Of a DNA stretch of 64,000 bases, positions 60,211-64,000 are shown one piece after another (position 1 is the first letter of the stretch; each line of letters opens with the position of its first letter). The stretch is from DASPOJ01 sp050014395. GTDB lineage: Bacteria > Acidobacteriota > Terriglobia > Acidiferrales > UBA7541. The position numbers were made by a program, and so were the translations under genes. The DNA lies in the NCBI GenBank assembly GCA_050014395.1, contig JBEKDK010000001.1, positions 1 through 64,000 of the forward strand, read 5' to 3'. The notes under the pieces are model-generated. The model was given only the letters and a program-made list of their open reading frames with translations. It was not told where the DNA came from and made no database searches.

Positions 60211-60543
60211 ATGGGCAACAGCCGAATCGATCTTCCGCAGGGCACGCTGGACCTTTTGATCTTGAAGACGCTGGCGCTGGGTGCGCAGCACGGCTGGGCC
60301 ATTTCGCAGCGCGTGCAGCAGATTTCGCGCGACGTTTTGCGCATTCAGGAAGGCTCGTTATATCCCGCGCTGCATCGCCTGGAGCGGCGCGGCTGGCTGA
60401 AGGCGCGCTGGGGCGCTTCCGAAAACAATCGCCGCGCGAAGTACTACGAGCTGACTGCCGCCGGCCGCAAGCAACTCGAAACCGAAAAAAGCGCCTGGCG
60501 CAAATTGACCGTCGCCGTGGCCCACGTGCTCGAGACCGCGTAA
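60211..60543 (+). CDS. PadR-family transcriptional regulator
   Basis: 110 residues: the winged helix PadR pattern (LPQGTLDLLILKTLALGAQH, IQEGSLYPALHRLERRGWL, YYELTAAGRKQLE). Start ATG follows AAGGGGGG. Acts as a dimeric repressor, often of nearby efflux genes; the adaptor and ABC ATPases start 253 bases downstream. Confidence 0.93.
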   Translation: MGNSRIDLPQGTLDLLILKTLALGAQHGWAISQRVQQISRDVLRIQEGSLYPALHRLERRGWLKARWGASENNRRAKYYELTAAGRKQLETEKSAWRKLTVAVAHVLETA

Positions 60544-60639
60544 GAGCGTGTGATGTGCATCCCCGCACGGCGCGAGGTGAAGATCGATCCTAGGGAGGCT
60601 CTACGATACGAGTAGCTCACGGCCCGGCTTCCGGCGCGT

Positions 60640-60660
60640 CTGACAGTAGTAGAATGTCAG
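60640..60660. promoter_or_regulatory. Weak dyad between padR and the efflux adaptor
   Basis: CTGACA (60640-60645), nine bases, TGTCAG (60655-60660): a 6-bp inverted repeat in the 253-base gap upstream of the adaptor gene. Possible PadR site; could be chance. Confidence 0.25.
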
Positions 60661-60796
60661 CGTCCTGGAGCAAACTCCTCGTGAAGATCGTGGGGAACAA
60701 TTTTGATGCGCGTGGCGTATTACAGTGTACCAGGCCTTGTGAGTGGCCACGCCGCGCGCGGATACTTCTGAGGCTTAGCGCCCTAAGGACATCGTG

Positions 60797-62050
60797 ATGG
60801 ATATCGCCAGACCAGACGCCGCCCGTGCCAAGCGCATGCGCCGCATCATTTACGCCGGAGTCGCCGTTGTACTGCTCGGCGCCGTTTCCGTGGCGCTTTC
60901 CCGGCTGAAACCCGCGGCGCCGACCGTGGATCGCACGACGATTTGGACCGGCACCGTAACGCGCGGCGATATGCTGCGCGAGGTACGCGGGTTGGGCACG
61001 CTGGTGCCCACCGACATTCGCTGGATCGCGGCGCAATCGAACGCCAGAGTCGATCGCATCGTGCTGCGCTCCGGCGCCACGGTGAAAGCCGATTCGATCA
61101 TCCTGGAATTGAGCGATCCGCAACTGCAGGACGACGCGCTGACCGCCGAATACAATTACAAAATGGCGCAGGCCGATTACGACAGCCTGAAAGTGCAGCT
61201 GAACACGCAATTGATGCAGATCAAGGAAACCCAAGCCTCGCTGACGGCCACCTACAACTACGACGCGTTGCAAGCCAAGACCGACCGCACGCTGGCCGAT
61301 CAGGGCCTGCTGGCCGAACGCACCGCGCAACAAGATGAAATGAAGGCCAATGGAGACGCCGAGCAGTTGAGAATCGATAAGGAGCGCCTCGCGATCACGT
61401 CCGATTCCAACGCCGCGCAACTGCTTTCGCAATCGGCGAAAGTGGATTCCGCGCGCGCGGTGTACGAGCTGAAGAAAAGCCAGCTGGATGCCTTGCACGT
61501 CCGCGCTGGAATCAACGGCGTGCTCGAAGACGTGCCTGTGGACGTGGGCGCGCAGGTAACCGCGGGCACCAATCTCTGCCGCGTCGCCGATCCGACGCAT
61601 CTAATGGCTACGATTCAGGTGGCGGAAACGCAGGCTAAGGACGTGCTGCCCGGGCAAAAAGCGCAAATCGATACGCGCAATGGAATCGCCACAGGACGCG
61701 TCACGCGTGTCGACGCCGCCGTCGTGAACGGCACCGTGGCCGTGGACATCACGCCCGACGGCGCGCTGCCGCAGGGCGCGCGCGCGGACCTGAGCGTGGA
61801 AGGCACGGTGACGATCGAGAATTTGCAGAACATTCTTTTCGTCACGCTGCCGGTGCACGCGGAGCCGGAGAGCACCGCGGGCGTTTTCAAACTCACCAGC
61901 GATGGCGACGAAGCATCACGCGCGCAAGTGAAATTCGGGCGCGCTTCGGTGAACACGATCGAAGTGCTCGAAGGTTTGCGCGAAGGCGATCAGGTGATCG
62001 TTTCGGATATGTCGGCGTGGGACGGCGTGGATCGAGTGCGATTGAAATAG
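60797..62050 (+). CDS. Efflux membrane-fusion (periplasmic adaptor) protein
   Basis: 417 residues from ATG 60797 (GTG 60794 just before). One N-terminal membrane helix (IIYAGVAVVLLGAVSVAL), barrel-sandwich lipoyl halves (VRGLGTLVPTDIRWIAAQS and VDVGAQVTAGTNLCRVAD), a long coiled-coil hairpin in between, and a C-terminal beta-barrel. MacA/HlyD type. Followed by two ABC ATPases. Confidence 0.9.
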   Translation: MDIARPDAARAKRMRRIIYAGVAVVLLGAVSVALSRLKPAAPTVDRTTIWTGTVTRGDMLREVRGLGTLVPTDIRWIAAQSNARVDRIVLRSGATVKADSIILELSDPQLQDDALTAEYNYKMAQADYDSLKVQLNTQLMQIKETQASLTATYNYDALQAKTDRTLADQGLLAERTAQQDEMKANGDAEQLRIDKERLAITSDSNAAQLLSQSAKVDSARAVYELKKSQLDALHVRAGINGVLEDVPVDVGAQVTAGTNLCRVADPTHLMATIQVAETQAKDVLPGQKAQIDTRNGIATGRVTRVDAAVVNGTVAVDITPDGALPQGARADLSVEGTVTIENLQNILFVTLPVHAEPESTAGVFKLTSDGDEASRAQVKFGRASVNTIEVLEGLREGDQVIVSDMSAWDGVDRVRLK

Positions 62051-62078
62051 CGGCGATACCTAACGAGGAGGAGGATTC

Positions 62079-62804
62079 ATGGATACTTCAAGCGACGTGC
62101 TGATTGACCTCAAGGACGTCTCCAAAGTGTTCTTGACCGACGAAGTGGAAACGCACGCCTTGGATGGCGTTCACCTGGAGATTCGCCGCGGCGAATACGT
62201 TTCGATCGCCGGCCCATCCGGCTGCGGCAAATCCACGTTGCTTTCGATTTTGGGCCTTCTCGATTCGCCCAGCGACGGCAGTTACACACTGAATGACCGG
62301 CCGGTGGCGCGGCTTTCGCTTTCCGAGCGCACGCGCATCCGCAATCGCGAAATCGGCTTCATCTTTCAGGCGTTCAATCTGATCGGCGACTTGACCGTGT
62401 ATGAAAACGTCGAGCTGCCACTGACCTATCGCGGGATGAGCTCCGCCGAGCGCCGCCAGCGCTGCGAGCAGGCGCTGGAAAAAGTCGGCATGGCGCATCG
62501 GATGAAGCATTATCCTTCGCAGCTTTCCGGAGGTCAGCAGCAGCGCGTGGCCGTGGCGCGCGCGCTGGTGGGCGAGCCTTCGATCCTGCTGGCCGATGAG
62601 CCGACCGGCAACCTGGATTCCAAGAACGGCGAATCTGTGATGGAATTGCTCTCGGAACTGAATCAGCAAGGCGCGACGCTGTGCATGGTCACGCACGATC
62701 CGCGCTACGCGGCCACCGCGGGCCGCCACATTCACCTGTTCGATGGCCGCATTGTCGAACCGGACTTCGAAGACAGCACCTCGAGCGTCGGCGCGCACTC
62801 GTGA
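62079..62804 (+). CDS. MacB-type ABC ATPase (first)
   Basis: 241 residues. Walker A GPSGCGKSTLLS, signature LSGGQQQRVAVARAL, Walker B ILLADEPTGNLDS. LolD/MacB class ATPase without a fused permease. The last bases overlap the next ATPase (GTGA). ATG at 62079 follows GAGGAGGA. Confidence 0.94.
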   Translation: MDTSSDVLIDLKDVSKVFLTDEVETHALDGVHLEIRRGEYVSIAGPSGCGKSTLLSILGLLDSPSDGSYTLNDRPVARLSLSERTRIRNREIGFIFQAFNLIGDLTVYENVELPLTYRGMSSAERRQRCEQALEKVGMAHRMKHYPSQLSGGQQQRVAVARALVGEPSILLADEPTGNLDSKNGESVMELLSELNQQGATLCMVTHDPRYAATAGRHIHLFDGRIVEPDFEDSTSSVGAHS

Positions 62805-63514
62805 TCAAGCTGGTCGACGTCGAAAAATATTACGAATCGGGCGTGGGCAAGACGTGGGTGCTGCGCCGCATCAGCCTGGAAATCCGCGAAGGCGAATTCA
62901 TCACCATCATGGGCCCGTCGGGCGCTGGAAAATCCACGCTGATGGGAATCATCGGCATGCTCGACGGCGCGTGGAAGGGCGAATATTTTCTCGACGATTA
63001 CGCTGTCCATCGCCTTGATATGCGCCACCGCGTCGAGCTGCACAAAAAATACATCGGCTTCGTTTTCCAGCAATACCACCTGCTTGACAATCTTACCGTC
63101 GCCGAAAATCTCGATTTGCCGCTTTCCTATCGCGACATCAAGAAATCGGAACGCGCCGGAATGGTCGCGGACGTTCTCGATCGCTTTCAAATCGTCGCCA
63201 AGCAATCCCTTTTCCCCAATCAACTTTCCGGCGGGCAGCAACAATTGGTGGCCGTGGCACGCGCCGTGATCAATCAACCGAAACTGATCCTTGCGGACGA
63301 GCCCACCGGCAGCCTGCACAAGAGCCAAGGCAAAATGATTATGGACTTGCTGAAGAAGCTGAACGACGAAGGAACCACGATCATTCAGGTGACGCACAAC
63401 GACGCGTGGGCCGCGTATGGCAATCGCACGATCCAACTCTCCGACGGCTGGCTGGTGCCGGACCGCGCGGAGCGCGATGCTTCAAAAAATGACGCGCAGG
63501 CCGGCGCTGCGTAG
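62801..63514 (+). CDS. MacB-type ABC ATPase (second)
   Basis: 237 residues from GTG 62801. Walker A GPSGAGKSTLMG, signature LSGGQQQLVAVARAV, Walker B LILADEPTGSLHKSQ. Note Leu instead of Arg after QQQ and His-Lys after SL, so it differs from its neighbour. Two tandem ATPases, no permease in the window. Confidence 0.93.
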   Translation: MIKLVDVEKYYESGVGKTWVLRRISLEIREGEFITIMGPSGAGKSTLMGIIGMLDGAWKGEYFLDDYAVHRLDMRHRVELHKKYIGFVFQQYHLLDNLTVAENLDLPLSYRDIKKSERAGMVADVLDRFQIVAKQSLFPNQLSGGQQQLVAVARAVINQPKLILADEPTGSLHKSQGKMIMDLLKKLNDEGTTIIQVTHNDAWAAYGNRTIQLSDGWLVPDRAERDASKNDAQAGAA

Positions 63515-64000
63515 CGCCGCCGTGAAATCTCTCCGCGTTCTCGAACAAGAAGTCGTCGCCTGCCGAAAATGCCCGCGCCTGGTGCGCTATCGCGAGCAAG
63601 TGGCGCGCGTCAAACGGCGCGCGTACCGAGATCAAACCTACTGGGGCCGTCCAGTTCCCGGTTTCGGCGATCCGCATGCAAAACTCTTGATCCTAGGCCT
63701 TGCGCCCGCGGCGCATGGCGCGAATCGTACGGGACGCGTCTTCACCGGCGATCGCTCGGGCGATTTCCTCTATCGCGAACTATGGCGCGCCGGCTTCGCG
63801 AATCAGCCCGAATCGCGGAATCGCGACGACGGCCTGAAGCTCAAGAACGCTTTCATCTCCGCGACCGTGCGCTGCGCCCCGCCGGATAACAAACCGCTGC
63901 CGGAAGAAATTCGCCGCTGCACTCCGTATCTCGAAGCGGAATTGGATTTGCTTCTCCCACGCGCGGTGCTGGCGCTGGGCCGCATCGCATTTGACGCCTA
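63489..64000 (+). CDS. Uracil-DNA glycosylase, family 5-like (UdgB), 3' truncated
   Basis: Open from ATG 63489 (GTG 63522 also possible) to the window edge, about 170 codons. Motif I LGLAPAAHGANRTGRVFTGD is that of family 5 UDG. Cysteines CRKCPRL and later TVRCAPPDNKP are consistent with the Fe-S cluster. Excises uracil, and in this family also some other damaged bases. Overlaps the ABC gene by 26 bases if the ATG is used. Confidence 0.9.
   Translation, partial: MTRRPALRSAAVKSLRVLEQEVVACRKCPRLVRYREQVARVKRRAYRDQTYWGRPVPGFGDPHAKLLILGLAPAAHGANRTGRVFTGDRSGDFLYRELWRAGFANQPESRNRDDGLKLKNAFISATVRCAPPDNKPLPEEIRRCTPYLEAELDLLLPRAVLALGRIAFDA

Noticed and set aside
1..64000. CRISPR arrays, prophage, integrases or insertion sequences
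   Set aside because: No spaced direct repeats of CRISPR type and no integrase, transposase or phage structural genes were found on either strand.

Overview
The window looks like part of a chromosome from an Acidobacteriota (Terriglobia-like) soil bacterium. This is inferred from gene content and style; I have no database match. It has GC-rich coding DNA, frequent GTG/TTG starts, a kinase with PEGA repeats, a choice-of-anchor D/HYDIN-type lipoprotein, an ODC plus homospermidine synthase pair, and GC-rich multi-hairpin intergenic repeats. No phage, insertion sequence, CRISPR array or rRNA was seen. One tRNA gene is present.

Layout. 1-1371: 3'-truncated sodium:solute symporter (minus). 1528-6925: ilvD-ilvB-ilvN-ilvC, preceded by a sigma70-like promoter, a 29-codon leader peptide rich in Leu/Val/Ile and an intrinsic terminator, i.e. 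a ribosome-mediated attenuator. 6927-8945: VOC protein, isoprenylcysteine-methyltransferase-like protein, a second VOC fragment, and a membrane protein. 9061-11129: pheA and a DAHP synthase behind a second attenuator, whose 27-codon leader packs Tyr, Phe and Trp codons together. 11202-20115: LysR regulator, RcnR-like metal repressor with a candidate operator, carbohydrate porin, HYDIN-type lipoprotein, VanZ/LamG-like membrane protein, Tat-exported GH2 enzyme. 20206-23596: rfbABCD for dTDP-L-rhamnose. 23641-23717: tRNA-Arg(CCT) with an apparent C19-G56 swap. 23784-27985: bioB-bioF-bioD-bioA (minus). 28076-33472: DUF5063 protein, homospermidine synthase, ornithine decarboxylase-like protein, small membrane proteins, radical SAM enzyme.

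33718-45242 carries signalling genes: Ser/Thr kinase (PEGA), HEAT/PilZ-like protein, RmuC, an exported protein, PP2C phosphatase, FHA protein and CHASE2 adenylate cyclase. 45257-49422: HIT protein, RlpA, a small coiled-coil protein, rhomboid protease, PgsA-like enzyme, a conserved-looking small protein, and scoB. An oppositely oriented ABC exporter (50044-52523) separates scoB from its usual partner scoA (52742-53440). 53531-59538 (minus): trpC-trpF-trpB-trpA-aroQ-aroF-tyrA, one branch-point cluster with a good promoter ahead of trpC and a triple-hairpin repeat between trpF and trpB. 59617-63514: small hypothetical protein, PadR regulator, membrane-fusion adaptor, two MacB-like ABC ATPases with no permease in view. 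The window ends inside a family 5 uracil-DNA glycosylase.

The strongest regulatory observations are the two complete transcription attenuators (ilv and aromatic). Each has a promoter, a leader peptide biased toward the relevant amino acids, mutually exclusive hairpins and a U-tract terminator. All functional statements are from reading the sequence; no searches or folding programs were run.
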